From Rhynchosporium graminicola (lineage: Eukaryota; Ascomycota; Leotiomycetes; Helotiales; Ploettnerulaceae), in assembly GCA_900074885.1 (NCBI GenBank), contig FJUW01000019.1:620001-684000 (forward strand): a DNA stretch of 64,000 nt. Reading direction: 5' to 3'. Numbering within the stretch: the stretch's first letter is position 1; each line of letters opens with the position of its first letter. Shown here piece by piece: positions 1-12,952 of the stretch. The position numbers and the translations under genes were made by a program. The notes under the pieces were generated by a model. The model was not told the origin of the DNA and made no database searches. It was given only the letters and a program-made list of their open reading frames with translations.

Positions 1-2571
1 ATGGTGGGAAAGAAGGTTCCCCATCCTCGCTCCGCCAATTTCCACGACGACATATTGCCCCCTGCAAAGAGATTAAAGACCTTTGAGAGTACGGATGGAG
101 ATGACTTGAGAGAAGGATCGGAAAATGAGGCGGCACCTCCAAGTCCAAAGGGTTTTCGAGATGAAATTCCAGATTCTGATGATGATGATGAATCTGGACT
201 CGATGAGCCACACATAACCAAACGACCTACGGAGTTGGAAAGTGCTTTACCTCCGGTGAAGACAGACAAGGATGCCATCGATGAGTATGAGGCAATGCGA
301 GCTGCTGAGGAAGTTCCAGAAGATTTGAAAGGTCGGCTTACCCAGAGAACCTGGATCAGAGGGAGAAGCTCGATATACGTCGATGCTTTCAACCTCGCTC
401 TGGAAACTGTTTTGGAAGATGAGTCCCATCTTTTTGACGAAAAAGAAATGGAGGTATTCAACCAATGGAGGCAGTTAGAATATGAAGCTCAGTATCTGTG
501 AGTACCACATTTTCAACTATATGTAGCTAATGAGGATAGATATGTCCGCCTCTTCTTGAGAAAGACTGCAACATGGCACCGCATAAGTCGTCTTGGGTAT
601 TATAGTGATATTTCAGATCTGCCTGAAGCTGCAAGAATGCTTCAATCTGATAGATCCTTGCCAGAATCTTCAGCACCTACACAGGTGAATCCAGCAGAAA
701 ACGCCCCTCCCGATGGTACTGTACTAGAATTCACCTTCAGTTTTGCAGACTGTTCGGATGGCATTATTACCACCCTTGAGGAAGCTTCTTCTCTCTTGAA
801 CTTGGAGGAGGTCAGAGGCCTAGCAAAGGAAGCCAAGGTCCAAGGGAAGAATAAGACTGGCCTACTCAAAGCTCTTTTGAGTATGAGCCAGCGTCAAAGT
901 GGTCTTGGCTGGGTTGGTTTGAAGAGGTCAGACAGCCAAGGGAGCATTGCTTCCGAGAAAGGAGACGAAGAAGAAGACACCAAAGATTCAATATCCGATT
1001 CGAACAGAGACAATCATTTTCTCCGCAAGATCCTAGCCACCACGGGGTCCTGCATAAGGCTATCCCTTCCGACGCTGAAGCTATTCGAAAGAGTTCATCT
1101 AGTGTTCTACCGATCGACCGAATGGACGGACAAGTCCCTAACGACCATTATTCTTGCTCGAATTTCGCGGCGAAATTTCCCGGAGTATATTGTGTCTCGG
1201 TCCCAGAACATATTTCCGTCAAGGGCTGACCTACTGGAATTTGAAGCATCACTTCGTACCCAATTTCGGGTAGACAATATACTGGAACTCAACGGCAACC
1301 CCTCCAAAACTGGATTAGATACTGTACTGGCTATATTCGACGAAGTATATCCAAGATGGAAGATTTTGCTAGGTGAGGAGCAACGGAAAGAAGATCGCGT
1401 ATACGAAAGTGGTGAAGGCGCATATCTCAGGCGCTTCTCGCCCGCTTGGGTTTATACCCGTATCGTCCACAAAAGTACTTATGTCCTTGGGCGTTACAAA
1501 ATGCATGAACGAGAACATACCATCACTTCCGAGCTCTTGGGGCAGCATTTATTTCATGCTGCAAGGCGAGGTGCATGGTATCAGCGGAAAGCTCTCCTGG
1601 AAGAGCACTACATGCACGCAATACAACCACCGCCAGGTATCTCCAACGTTGAACAGCAGAAAAAGCACTGGAAGTGGATCTCACTAAAGACATGTGAGGC
1701 AGGCCTACAAGACAAGGACTGTCACACGATTTACCACTACGACTTGCAAAAACGAATACGAAAACTAGAAAAAGGCCTCAAGATTCCTAAACGAGAACAG
1801 CATGACTTCGGACATGTTCTACTTTCCAAACCAATCGAGGTGTCAGTCGAGGGGATACAGATCAAAAAGGAGTATCCGCCCAGCAGACGGTCCAGTACAC
1901 ATGGAGAGGAGAAACAACGAAGCACAAAGACAATATGGGTCGACGAAGCAGAAGGAGGAGGCGAATGCAGCGTAGAAGCTATGTGTCTATCTAATTACCG
2001 CTCTAGAGGATTCAAAGGCTATCACGCTGAAGGCGGGATAGTCCGGACATTATTTGCGTATCTCTTCTACGACGTTTTGTTTGTGTACATTCCCAACGTC
2101 TTCCAGACAGCTTACCAGACATGTCCCTTGGATCTGCATACCGATGCCTTCTTCCCATCTCGAGCATCAGAGATCAATCACCGGCTAGTCGAGATCGAGA
2201 ACGGCTCAGCAGCCGACATCATTCGTACCGTTGACACTCGAGAGCGCGAGAAACGCACCTGTGCCATTGGCCTGAACTGGGATTTCGAACTCGACGATCT
2301 ACTTGAGATTGTCAGTTGTTTCGATGGGCAAGCTCTGGCAATAGTATGCAAAGTCATGGCAGAGGAGTACAGAGTCCGAGGTGGAGGGATGCCAGATCTG
2401 TTTCTATGGGACGTGGAGAAGAAGCAAGTAGTATTTTCGGAGGTCAAGAGCGAGAATGATAGGTTGAGTGATACGCAGAGGTTGTGGATCCATGTTCTGA
2501 CCGGGGCGGGTATTCGAGTTGAGCTTTGCAATGCTGTTGCAAAGGAGGTTAGGATCACAGCTGTTGGATGA
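1..2571 (+). CDS. fan1: FAN1-type structure-specific nuclease (exons 1-497 and 540-2571)
   Basis: FAN1 is a nuclear 5' flap endonuclease/exonuclease that acts in interstrand crosslink repair. The call rests on the C-terminal VRR-NUC domain: a GGGMPDLFLW motif followed by FSEVKSEND gives a PD-(D/E)xK site with D785, E800 and K802. A YVRLFLRK segment after the splice and a SAP-like helix pair at about residues 243-280 also fit fungal FAN1. The 42-bp intron (498-539, GTGAGT...TAG) joins the two exons in phase and gives 842 residues, between S. pombe Fan1 and human FAN1 in length. No UBZ zinc finger is visible, as is usual in fungi. The first ATG lies exactly at the window edge, so an upstream exon or earlier start cannot be excluded. 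The N-terminal 110 residues are acidic and look disordered. The gene converges on the RING-finger gene downstream. Confidence 0.93.
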
Positions 2572-3594
2572 AAGTCAGTTGTGAGCATGCAAAATCTATA
2601 GTATTCGAGTTTGTATACTCAAGCCGAGAGGTCTTATAATCAAATCAAGCCAGCCCTCTGTTACAGACCTTGGTCCCCTTTACGATCCGTGATAATTCTA
2701 TTGACTGCACTACAATCATTTCCACTCACAACACAACAAAGACAACCACTCTTCCTTGCTTCCCTTACCCCAATCATCATACATCCATCCATCTACTATA
2801 GTCCAGTCACCCAACCCACCCAGCATCAACCAAATCTCAAGCCGAAACAGACCCAAAACTCACCAAAGTTTTGCTCTCTCTATATTTGCAGCTTCACTAT
2901 CTTCAAGGGCCGAGCTGCAGCCCCCGAACGCTGAAATTTGAATAAGTCTGTAAATCAAGAAGAGAGCAATTGGAGTCGCAAGAACCTGAGAGGTGGGGTT
3001 GTGATTGCACAAGACGAGGGTGTTCTTCAGAGTTGAATTTTCATTCAACAATGGGAATTCCTATTACACCCAGTAGGATGCACATTTACACGTCTGACTC
3101 CTCCTCATAAAAACATCCGAGGTAGAGCAAATCGACGCTTCCATAAATACAGCTCCTTCCACCTGCACACGGCAGCATGTCGAGGTCACAACTTGAAACC
3201 AACTTCGAAAATACCTGCCAGAGCCGATCAGATGTTGTCATAATTGTTTTTCATTCTAAGGGGCTGCCACTACCTAATTGTGCTGCAACTAACATAAAGC
3301 AACCGCGCTGTACCAAATAGGCCGTCCACGCATATCCGCAATTCATCCAGTGAAAAGGTAAATCAGTTGCTTGCAATTCTCACCAGATAAAGAATGCGCC
3401 ACGCGGAATCCTTCCAAGCTACAATCAACGCCGAATTCGTTACCACCCGTATTGCGCCCACCGCATTAATGACTTAAGGAAAATGTGTCGTGCATGATGT
3501 ATCTCGATTTGTTATTCACTCCGCCATCATCCATCCGTTGGTGGAAATGGTGTCCCGTGCGATGTTGACTCGACACGGTGCCAGGATCGAAAAT
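2572..3594. other. Intergenic stretch between convergent genes
   Basis: This is about 1 kb between the stop of FAN1 (+) and the stop of the RING-finger gene (-). It should hold the two 3' UTRs. The open frames here (for example 2611-2934) are low-complexity, Pro/Gln/Ser-rich reads without a recognisable domain. I see no RNA gene or repeat. Confidence 0.6.
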
Positions 3595-6040
3595 CTACGG
3601 ATTTGCAAAGGTTTGACTAGCTTCTAGCGAAACTCTCGATCCTGACTCTGACAGTCTGCGTACAAGAGCTAGATTCTGGCCAACCGATCGAGTGTTTTGA
3701 GACAAGGCATTGATCTGTTGTTCGAGGGCACGTGCCTCGTCCCAAAAACGTTGGTGTTGCCGTGGCCCAGTTGATTCTGAATTTTGAGGATCTCGGAAAG
3801 CTGGATTGTCAACACCAAAACGATGCCGTGCCGGTAATCCAGAACCTACCGCAACTGGAGGCGAGGCTTCCTCGGGAGAGGCTGATGCAGATGATGGGAG
3901 GCCAGCAGATGGTCGAGCTTGGGGTGTGTGCGGGTGCGTATGACCCTGTCTGAGGTTTCCTTGATTGTTGGTTGACCCAGGGGGCGTAGTCCTTCTGGCG
4001 GTGGCAGGAGTATGTAGCGTAGGTAGTGGAGGACCAAATCCCCGCGGCAGAGGGTTGTGGTATAAGCCGAATGATTGATTGACAGACCTAGCGGGCCCGA
4101 TTGGGACCAGTCGCCCCATATGATGCCCTGAACGACCCCCTGTAGGTCTTCCACGTCCTTGACGTCTCCTTTCTGGCGAATCTCCTGGAGAGTAGCGATG
4201 TTGAGAAGAGTAGGTCCAGCTCCCAGCGTTGTGATTGACCATTACATCGTATTCTTCATGGGAACTGGAGAATTGAGGTGACAGAGGGGTCCTGTAAAAC
4301 TAAGTCAGTAAGTCGAAGAGACACAGCGAGCGCGGTCATCGAGCATGCCATGCGAAGACACATTATGAAGAGCTACACCACCCGTTCAGACATGCAAAGG
4401 CAAGCTCTCATGTTTGCCTTAATGAACAAACTCCCCAAAAGGAACTTTAGTTAACTGACCTTTCACTGACAGGATCTTCTGGGGGGATTCCCGTTGTAAG
4501 TCCGTCGTGTCTAAGTTGCTGTTGTCCTCCTGCCGCTGCTTGTAACAACCGCCGTCGCTGAAGCGTTCGTAACTGCGTCTCCATACCCAAATTTTTGGTC
4601 GCCGATTCCGAAGGAATCTTCTCCCGGCAATATGGGCAGGTATCCTTGCCTTCCTTAAACCATCTTTGAATACATTTGTCGCCAAACAAGTGTTTACATT
4701 TGGGCCAGCGAACTGGTTGTTCGATTACTCCATCGGGATTTTCCAATCCGAAATCGTTGTAGCAAATGGTACAATCTATTCCAAGTTAGCAAACTTCGAG
4801 TCAAGTGATGCAAATGATACGCCTAAAATAGACACAGGTGGGTGAGAGCCCAAGAATGGCGAACAAAGCAGCTCAAGCAAGATACTGCTGAATTTAAATC
4901 GAGCTACTACCCGACGAACGTCGAAGAGTAGGGCCGAACAAGAACAATGACAAGTCGGCCAGACATTCCGGGGAACTCGTACACCGAGTAAGAGGACGAG
5001 CTACGCATGTGTTAAGAGATGATCGTGACATACCTTTGCTCTCCTTTGGTAGATCTTCCACTTTGATCTTCTCCAAAGAATTGAAAGCCTCCTTGGCCAT
5101 GATCCTCCTTCCCGCGGCCGAGGCCCTATCCATCAGCAAAGCTTGCTCCTCTTCATCCTCACGATAGGATGCCTCCTCACGACGGATCGCTTCATTCTCT
5201 ATATCCGAGACTGATTCTTCGTCCGAATCTCCCCAAGATACCCTATCGGCGGCTGTACTACCATGCAAACCAGGTCGAGATAGAAAGGGCCTAGGTGCTC
5301 GCTGAAATCCTAGAAAAGTTTAGTACTGCTCAAACTTCTCGAAAGGACACGGAATTTCACTTACTCAAACTATTCAGGCTGGGCGGCGTGGGGAAGGAAT
5401 GTGATGGGGTTTGGTGTCTGTTTATACGACCTGCTCCCAATGATGGCGCGCGAGTGTGAGATGGTCCACCCGACTGACCCAGGGGGTCTGTCGGTGGGCG
5501 ATCGAAGTTTTGAGTCAATGGGCTGGGACCTAGAGTTGAGGTTTGGGTGACGCTTCCTGCCTGAACGCCACCTCCAGGTCTCATACTGTGATCCGCAGAA
5601 AGATTGTGTCCACTCAGCTGGTTGGCAAACGGACCGTATGTATCATCTGGGCGGCCAATTTGTCGATATCCGCTCCAAGACGTATCTTCGTAGTTTCTCC
5701 CTGGTCCTCGATGGTTAAGAAACGAGTCAGGGCCCCCATGGGTCGAATTCGGTCTCGACATATCTCCAAATCCCTGCCAGTTCGCACCTGGCATATATGG
5801 AGAGACCCCCCAGTTTTGCGTGTGCTGATTCTGTGGTATTTGATATGATGGCCGGGAGGAAGTGCTTGGGTTGATCCCGTAGTAGTAATTCGAGGCATCG
5901 TGAACTGGGTCGAAATGGCCTTGAGATGAGTAGCCATGCTGAGCAGAGGATGGTGAAGCTTGTAGACACTGGTGTATGGCAGCAGGATTGTTGTTTGCGT
6001 GGTTCCCCGCGTCATCCATCGTATAGTCCATCGCGTCCAT
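3595..6040 (-). CDS. RING-finger protein, probable E3 ubiquitin ligase (four exons)
   Basis: Exons on the minus strand are 6040-5365, 5309-5034, 4775-4460 and 4291-3595, giving 654 residues with all phases consistent. The RING finger lies at about residues 319-367: C319, C322, C344, H346, C352, C364 and C367 are visible (CTIC, CKHLFGDKC, CPYC). The position usually held by the fifth zinc ligand is glycine (LFGDKC), as in the RING-G subclass. The first 300 residues are rich in Ser, Pro, Gly and Asn and look disordered, and an acidic SDEESVSDIENE stretch precedes the RING. The C-terminal 230 residues are Pro/Arg/Gly-rich with no known fold. The start is the first in-frame ATG (6040); the frame closes upstream at 6125-6127. 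Intron 2 (258 bp) is long for this genome and could hide a further small exon. The substrate is unknown. Confidence 0.78.
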
Positions 6041-6562
6041 TTTCAGTAGCCGCAGAGCGTGCTGCAATGGAGCTACTGATTTGTATTCGTCCTCCTCCCC
6101 GTCCTCGATCTCCACCCGGCCTTGTCAAGCCTCGACTCCGAGCTCACCGTCGCTCCGGGAGTGCGAGTGAAAGCGAGAGTTCTCTGGATTGACGTCAAAC
6201 TTCATACAGAGAATGTATGTGTATGATCTTGCTTTACAGCACTGCTAGAGAGATTTCTTCCCTCGCAGTCGATCAGGATGATCGGCTCGCAAGCTGAATC
6301 TTGTTGGCTAGCTAGCGGTAAAGCGTCAGTGAGGTGAGGTAGGGTGGGGTGGGGTGATGTAGGAATGGTTTCGGATGATGGTCGAAGTCGTCTGTCGATG
6401 TCGAAGTCGAAGCCGAAGTTGTTGGTCCTGCTTCGCTCTGTTGATTGTGTATGTGTATGTGTGTGTGCGGGTGTGTTATTGATGCTGCTGAGAGGCTGGT
6501 AAATCAGGAGAGGCAGACCATGAAACATCAGATAGGGTAGAGAAAGGTGAATGGGGAAGGCG

Positions 6563-6590
6563 GCGTGGGCGTGGGCGTGGGCGTGGGCAT
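6563..6590. repeat. GTGGGC hexanucleotide microsatellite
   Basis: About four and a half copies of GTGGGC lie in tandem, roughly 520 bp upstream of the start of the RING-finger gene, within its presumed promoter region. Confidence 0.85.
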
Positions 6591-6785
6591 GCTATGCTGT
6601 GTGTGGATTGCGGAACTTATAAGTAAGGCAGGAGCCGAGAGGCAGGAAGAGAGGAGAGAGAGAAATGAAAGGCCGAGTAAGGGAGGGAGGGTGAGGGTGA
6701 AGGAAGTGAGGGTGAAAGTGAAAAGGCGGCTAGGACCTAGATAGGTAGATATAGACTGGCCTGGATTTGTAGTAGATGTCGCTAG

Positions 6786-6960
6786 CTACCTTCCCTACCT
6801 ACCGACCGACCGACCTACTATACCTACTACCTACTACTGATACCTACACCGTATTCTGTTCTGTTCCGCAAGGTACCGTACCGTTAAGTCTACCTACTTG
6901 CCTCTGCCCCGGGATCATGAGGAGCGCACGTCCTGCCTTGCCTTGCCTTCCTACCTACCT
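6786..6960. repeat. TACC/GACC tetranucleotide-type repeats
   Basis: Interrupted tracts of TACC, GACC and CTAC make up most of this stretch, and similar tracts recur at 7805-7841 and about 9092-9130. The same unit in several places within one intergenic region is typical of some leotiomycete genomes (known from general experience, not tested here). Confidence 0.75.
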
Positions 6961-7202
6961 GCCTGCCTGAAGAGTGGGAGTGAAAAAGGGAAGGGGAAAG
7001 GGAAAGGGAAAGGAGAGGCAAAGAGAATACATGAACCGAAGAGACGGCCGGGTACTTTAGTTCGATTATACCTATCTAGTAAAGAAGAAGAAGAGGAAGA
7101 AGTATTGGAGTAATTACCTACGTATCTAGCAAGCAGCCCACGTAGGTACTAACTATATTCGCTTTGAAAGTAGCTCTGGCTCTAGCTCTGGCTCTGTTCG
7201 AC

Positions 7203-7204
<2 letters not shown>

Positions 7205-7235
<31 letters not shown>

Positions 7236-7243
7236 TATATATG
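7205..7243. repeat. (TA)n dinucleotide repeat
   Basis: A run of alternating T and A of about 39 bp with one GA interruption. It lies within otherwise GC-balanced DNA. Confidence 0.9.
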
Positions 7244-7433
7244 GATAGGCCACCGTATTCTTCCCATCCTATTTCTTTCCTCGCCCTCATTACTTACAGA
7301 GGACTATCACTTATTTATTACCTTGACTTTGCTTTACTTCGTATGGAGTGCAACATGATCATTCTTCGGTTGTCGTCAAACTCTCCACAAACTCTCCACT
7401 TCACTTGGTGGAGTCAGTACTTATACTTCCGAA

Positions 7434-7475
7434 ATCCTAGCCATCCTAGCCATCCCAGCCATCCCAGCCATCCTA
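7434..7475. repeat. 9-bp tandem repeat CATCC(T/C)AGC
   Basis: Four to five tandem copies of CATCCTAGC or CATCCCAGC. The T/C variants are ordered (T,T,C,C), which fits recent slippage or unequal exchange. Confidence 0.85.
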
Positions 7476-7804
7476 CATTACAGTCAGTACCTCCGGAAGC
7501 CCTGAACCTTGCTGATCAATGGAGCTGAGCTACCTGCCAAGGGCTTCTTATCGATTGACCTACGGAGGAGGTATGGGTATGCTCGGTACCTACCTATGCT
7601 AGCGAGGCTAGATAGGATAGGTATAGAAATGTAAGTAAGTATTCGGCTCTATCGATATAAGTAACGAAGAGCGAGGATGAGATGGTATATCTCTATGATG
7701 ACATCCAATTGCGAATTCTTTTTGCGGAGACCTACTTATATGATAAAGCTATATGATGCGGCGTTCCGGAAGGGAATGGGCCATCGAAATGCAAAAGGGT
7801 GAAA

Positions 7805-7841
7805 GGTACCTACCTACCTACCTACCCCTACCTACCGACCC
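7805..7841. repeat. TACC tetranucleotide repeat
   Basis: About seven TACC units with one interruption by CCC, ending in GACC. Confidence 0.85.
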
Positions 7842-9921
7842 ATAATCGATAAAGGTCGGGTGTCGAGATTACATATCAGTCTCGGGTAGTGAGGTATAAG
7901 AATACGTGCTCTCCTCTCCTCTAGCCTTCATGATAAATCCAGACGCTCTGGACCGAGTCCTTGAAATCAAGTAATGATTCAACCAGTATTTCCGAGAGGA
8001 CCGAGAGTTTCGAGCGGGATTCCGTTCGTCGGGGTGAGACAACCTTGGAAGACTATGACGAAGCTTGACGGACGGTATCGGATGCTCATACTAATTCTTT
8101 CATTCATTTATCTCACGGCTGATCACGCACATGACTCGCTTGTTGCAGAATGTAGGAAGTCTATACTTATTTATCAAAGAGGCTGGGCAATAGGTAACTG
8201 TAACTATAGTTGATGCTGCATTATAGTTTGGCGCGGAGTACTTCATGAGGAAAAGTACATGATCGCTCCCACTCGAGGTCATTTCATTTCATTCCATCTT
8301 ATCCCGACTATTGAACGATCTGATCGTAGTGAAGTTCTTTAATGCGTACTCCATGTATACTACAAGCAAGAGCTACCTTCAGCTCTCAAACTTTTCATAT
8401 CCTTCAATCCGACATTATCTAGTCGTCCATCCCACCTTACCTCGCCCGTCTTAAACACAAGACCTGGTGATCGAGCGTCCTCTTCTAAGACCAAACCCGA
8501 CACCGAACCCGTTCATACGCCGGCGGTGAAGCAAGCCAGGCAAGCAAAGGTCAACCAACCCAAGTCATATCAAGCATTTTATTCGGCTTCAAACATAATG
8601 TCACCGCAGTTGCTCCACCTCCACTTCCCCCGTCCCGATGTCTGGTCAGTCATAGACAGACGAGGAGATGGAGATAGACACCCTACCAGCTCCCGCCCAG
8701 CCTCGATTTGTTTTTTTCCTTTGCCCGTCTTAGCGCAAATTCCTATTGTATCCCAACCCAGCTCAACTCATCTGCAGGCTCCCTGTCAGTCACGAGCTGC
8801 ACCATCAACTCCTCCGTCAGCGCCCTATCCTGCCTATCGACTTCACTCGGAAGTGGCCGACTAAGGCACCGACAGTTTTGAGATTCACTAGCATAGTAAT
8901 ATATACCGCTCTGTGTACGAAACCTGTTAAGTCTTTCCTGGGTAATAGAGTAGCTTCTTCTGGGCTTACAGACGTTGAATGTCTAAAATTTCATTAAATC
9001 GATGGAAGGATATACACGTCGTAGTCAATTGGTTTCCGTGTTCAGCACGTGCCTCGATCAGCCATTTCCGACTGGAGTCAATATAGCCTGTCTACCTATC
9101 TACCTATCTACTACCTGCCTACCTGCCTATGCAACAAATCACAGAGTATTGGATACCTTTCTCTTGACATGGCTTGCTTTCGACCATTTGATTACTTACT
9201 TCACTTATACCTTCCTATCCAATCTTATGTAACATGAACTCTGTTTCTCCTGCCCCTCTGCAACCAAAGTCAACAACCCCGTATCGTATTTCATCGCATC
9301 TGTCCTTCTCTCCCTCCGCACCGATAATTGCCATCATGCCTGTAGCCGCCGCTTCACATTTCGCCTACCGATGGCCTGCAACGCACCTGATCCGGATCTT
9401 GGTGATGCCACTAGCTGGACCAGCGAATAAGTAAGTACCGTGGGTGAGCAAGCTCGAAAACCTGCTTAAATGAGGAATGCCCAATGCAATTCCGAGATGT
9501 TCTGCAGAGACAGTTCCGGATTTACGACTTCGGAGTAAGACCTCATACCCGGAAGAGGACACTCATTACTCATTTCTGATGGATCGATATCTAAATGATA
9601 CTAGATCTTGCCTGACCTATCTAACCAACAACCTCAATTCCTAACTTCCCCATTGACTGCCATTGAATCAGAGCAATCACGTACCACTCTACACAATGTA
9701 CCACCAGGATCCTGGATCCATAAGGCAACTTCAAGCCCGATATCTCAGAGTTCATCTCCCACTAAACCCCTGCTCCCGCTCAAGTAACTCGAGCCGGATC
9801 GTGGCAGGCACAACCTGGATATGCTGCATCTATCCCTTCTCTAACGTTAGGCGAGAGGGCTCCAAATAGCCACGCATTTGCTCTACCATGAACAGAACAA
9901 ATGAGCCCGGTATCGTTATAG

Positions 9922-9954
9922 GCTTCGTGCTTCGTGCTTCGTGCTTCGTGCTTC
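9922..9954. repeat. 7-bp tandem repeat GCTTCGT
   Basis: Nearly five perfect copies of a 7-bp unit (GCTTCGT), about 180 bp beyond the stop of APC2. Confidence 0.9.
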
Positions 9955-10133
9955 AATTACGCACGCGGGTCACGCGGGTGTTCCTTACATTCGAATGCGA
10001 CACAGGATCCCGAAGTTGGAAATCAAGGCATTCTAGGCTTTTGATGCCATCTAATTGAAGTAGTCGTGATTCATCATCCACGTTTCCAGCCAAGCACTCA
10101 TCTCCAGGCTCAGTAGTCTATCAGCAACCCCCA

Positions 10134-12952
10134 TCATTTCTTCAGTTTATACTTCCCCCCCACCAACTCCAAACCCCCATCCTCAACTTTCCGCCCCAAA
10201 AACTCCTGCAACTCCTCATTACTATACGGGAACCCATCCGAAATCAGCATCTTCAGCGTCATCGCAATCTTTTGCAAGGGCATCTGACTCGAGCGGTTTT
10301 TCAGCATTCCCTGAATGTACTGCCAATAAATCCCCATCTTCCCTTCGTTTATGCCATCGTTAACCGCCAGCCCGGTATCGTCGACACTGTCTTCGCCTCC
10401 ACCGGCCGCGGCCGACGCAGCTGCTTGTGCGTTGGACCGTGCGCGATCTTCTTTGTTCAGCGTTTCGAGGACGGAGAAGGTGTTGGGTGAAAGTTCGTGT
10501 AGAACGAGCTTGTTGACCCAGAACCTCAACGCGCTTCGAACAAGCGCCTCGTCCATTTCCAAGCGTTCAACTAGCTCTTGAACACTCCTCTGCGGTTCGG
10601 GGTAGACTGCTTCGTCGCTTTGAAAGTCCCAAATGACCGTGGCTTGCCAGGTGTGAACTTCTTCGGTGATAGTTCGATCTTGCAATTCGAGCTCAACGGT
10701 GGCCTGGCCCAGGCTATGCAGCCAAGTCAGCTTACGGGCTGCTTTGAGAGTCTCAAATCCTTCCTCATATCTCTCTTGAAGTTGCAGTATGCTTTCTGGA
10801 ATTAGATAGCTTTCTTCATCAAGCTGAGGCCAAAACAGGCGGGACAGTATTTTCGCATGCAACGATGGCTTGTGAAGTCCCTCAGGATTCAGATCTTCGT
10901 CCGTCATACCAGCTTTTGAGGTCGCTGCATGAACCTCTTCTTCGCTTGGTTCCAAATTTTGATTCCTTCTGATTACACTGTTGACTCTACTAGAGTCCTG
11001 GATATCCTTGAGCATAACCTCACAGGCCTGTAAAGGTGCTTCTCCGAAACGAACTTTCAAGAGCTCGAGCACTTTGATCTGTATCGCCAATTAGCATAAA
11101 CCCCAATGTTGCAATTATGAAAGCTTACTTCCTTCGCAAAATTCGCGTCGTGTTTCAACAAATTTTCGCCAATGATGTTTTGGAATTCCTTGATAAATAC
11201 GTCTTGAGATCCAAGGACTCCAATGAGAGTTCCTATGATATCGGCGTTCTTAGATCGCTTGTACCCGGGGCCAGCATCAACTGGATCGGGGATCCAGTCC
11301 AGATCATGCCAATCAAGCTCTTCATCGTTTGCTCGTTTGCCTACCTGATCCGAACCATTTTTCAAGAGTTGGGCTAGCTCTACCAACTTATCGTTTACAG
11401 AATAGATCGGAATTCCTTGGGCATCTTCGGTGTCCGACAACAGACCAGCAATAACTATTCGCACTGTATCTTCCCTCGAGCATAAATACAACTGCAGGGG
11501 ATATGCAACTCGGTCTAGCAGAACCTTAGAATGGTCGAGGGAATGGAAGGACCAGATCATAGGAATATAAGTCTGTAAAATCTGCAAAGTTGAAGTGCCC
11601 GGGTGCAAAAGTTTCCCACTGAGTCTTTCGGAAAAGACCTCCGTCAATCGTAGACGCCTTTGAGGCGTTGTGATGGCAGTCCGGAGATCGTCCAACGCGC
11701 CATTACTCCGAGGCCAGCTCCCCACAATGTCAAAAAGTTCTTTCGTTCGGAATTCGGCGAGACGACCAATGCTCATTTCCTTGTACTTTTCCTTATCGGT
11801 CCAAGATACGGATCTAGTACCAAGCATGTTCAGTACCTGAACTGCAAGCTTGGCGTACCTGTCCTCAATCCAACTGCAGAGATCTGTGACACATCGGGAG
11901 GGCGATGCATTGTGGGCTGTCCGAGGCAGGATTGACGTCCCATTCGCCGATGAGACTATTCCTTGATTTACCAAACCGGTGTTTGCCTCCTCCATAGACC
12001 AGATGCCTTTACAGCCTCGATAAATGTACTCCGTAATGGCATTGTTCATAATCTCAGCAAAACAAACTTGGAATTTCTCACCAGCCAGTCCAACCTTTCG
12101 GAAGGACTCAACCAGGCTCAAGAGTTCCCGGCGAGATTTTTCCGATTCAGAAGTCTCGGGTAGTATTGTTGCTGAAGGAGAGACATTCTCGCTCTTCAAT
12201 AAACCAAGTATTGCACTCACATGTCGCTTGAGCTCCTTGCTCAGGGCATCAGATAAAGATTCCATGACTGAATTACTGATAATTGCATGAAGGTCCCGGC
12301 GAAACTTAGAGATGATCATTTCAGATGTCCCTGGAGAAGAGGCATCCAACTGTTCCTTAATGAAAGAAAGACCATGATGGTATTGTCGATAAGCAGTCTC
12401 GAGGATTTTGATGGACTTGAGCAGAATTGCCGCCGGGACATTGTGATCTTGCAGACGAAGTAATACGGGAAGTACTTGATGTAGGAAATGATGTCGGACT
12501 TGGGATGTGTGCCACTTGATAATATCTTCTGTTTGGCGAGCAAACGGAACATAAGACTGAGGATATAGCACATCTTCAAGGGCATTGCAGAAGTTCGCGC
12601 CTATTGAATCTCGTTCAGGCTTCAAAGGTTCTAAAATCCCTCTGTTCTCAGGAAAATCGGGCACGGAAAGAGTTCTGGTAACGAGATGCCATGACCGATC
12701 CCACCGGATTTGGTCCTGAATATGTCGCGATGAATCTAGAGAGGCCTCTGTAGATGGGCCCGCACCTCGATGATCTGATAGATGAAAGGACGGATTGGTT
12801 TGGTGCGTAGATGTGAGTACGCCAAATGCCTGCCCAGGAGCTGTAAAGCCGGTGGCTGGTGTTGTAACGGGAGTTGGCTGAGAAATAGCAGCTGCCCCAA
12901 AGACCGAGTCGAAAACGCGTCGTTTGCGTTGGGCAAGGGTTTGTTCTGGCAT
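10134..12952 (-). CDS. apc2: Anaphase-promoting complex subunit 2 (cullin-like; two exons)
   Basis: APC2 is the cullin-related scaffold of the nuclear APC/C ubiquitin ligase; with the RING subunit APC11 it forms the catalytic module that drives mitotic exit. Exons 12952-11129 and 11078-10134 join across a 50-bp intron (GTAAGC...CAG) to give NFAKEIKVLELLKVRFGE, a conserved APC2 segment. The protein is 922 residues, somewhat longer than the yeast (853) and human (822) proteins. The cullin-homology region lies around residues 560-800, and the last 70 residues (KMGIYWQYIQ to GGKYKLKK) match the APC2 winged-helix C-terminus. The start is the first ATG (MPEQTLAQRKRR); in-frame codons upstream only offer GTG. 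A Ser/Ala/Gly/Asp insert lies before the C-terminal domain. The vezatin-like gene upstream is on the same strand, but a 650-bp gap makes shared transcription unlikely. Confidence 0.93.

Larger units (their letters stand above)
6041..10133. other. Gene-free, microsatellite-rich 4.1 kb stretch
   Basis: No open frame here resembles a protein family on either strand. The stretch contains many simple repeats, listed separately, and should include the promoter and 5' UTR of the RING-finger gene at its left end and the 3' UTR of APC2 at its right end. It is not AT-rich and CpA/TpG are common, so it is not RIP-mutated DNA. Confidence 0.6.
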
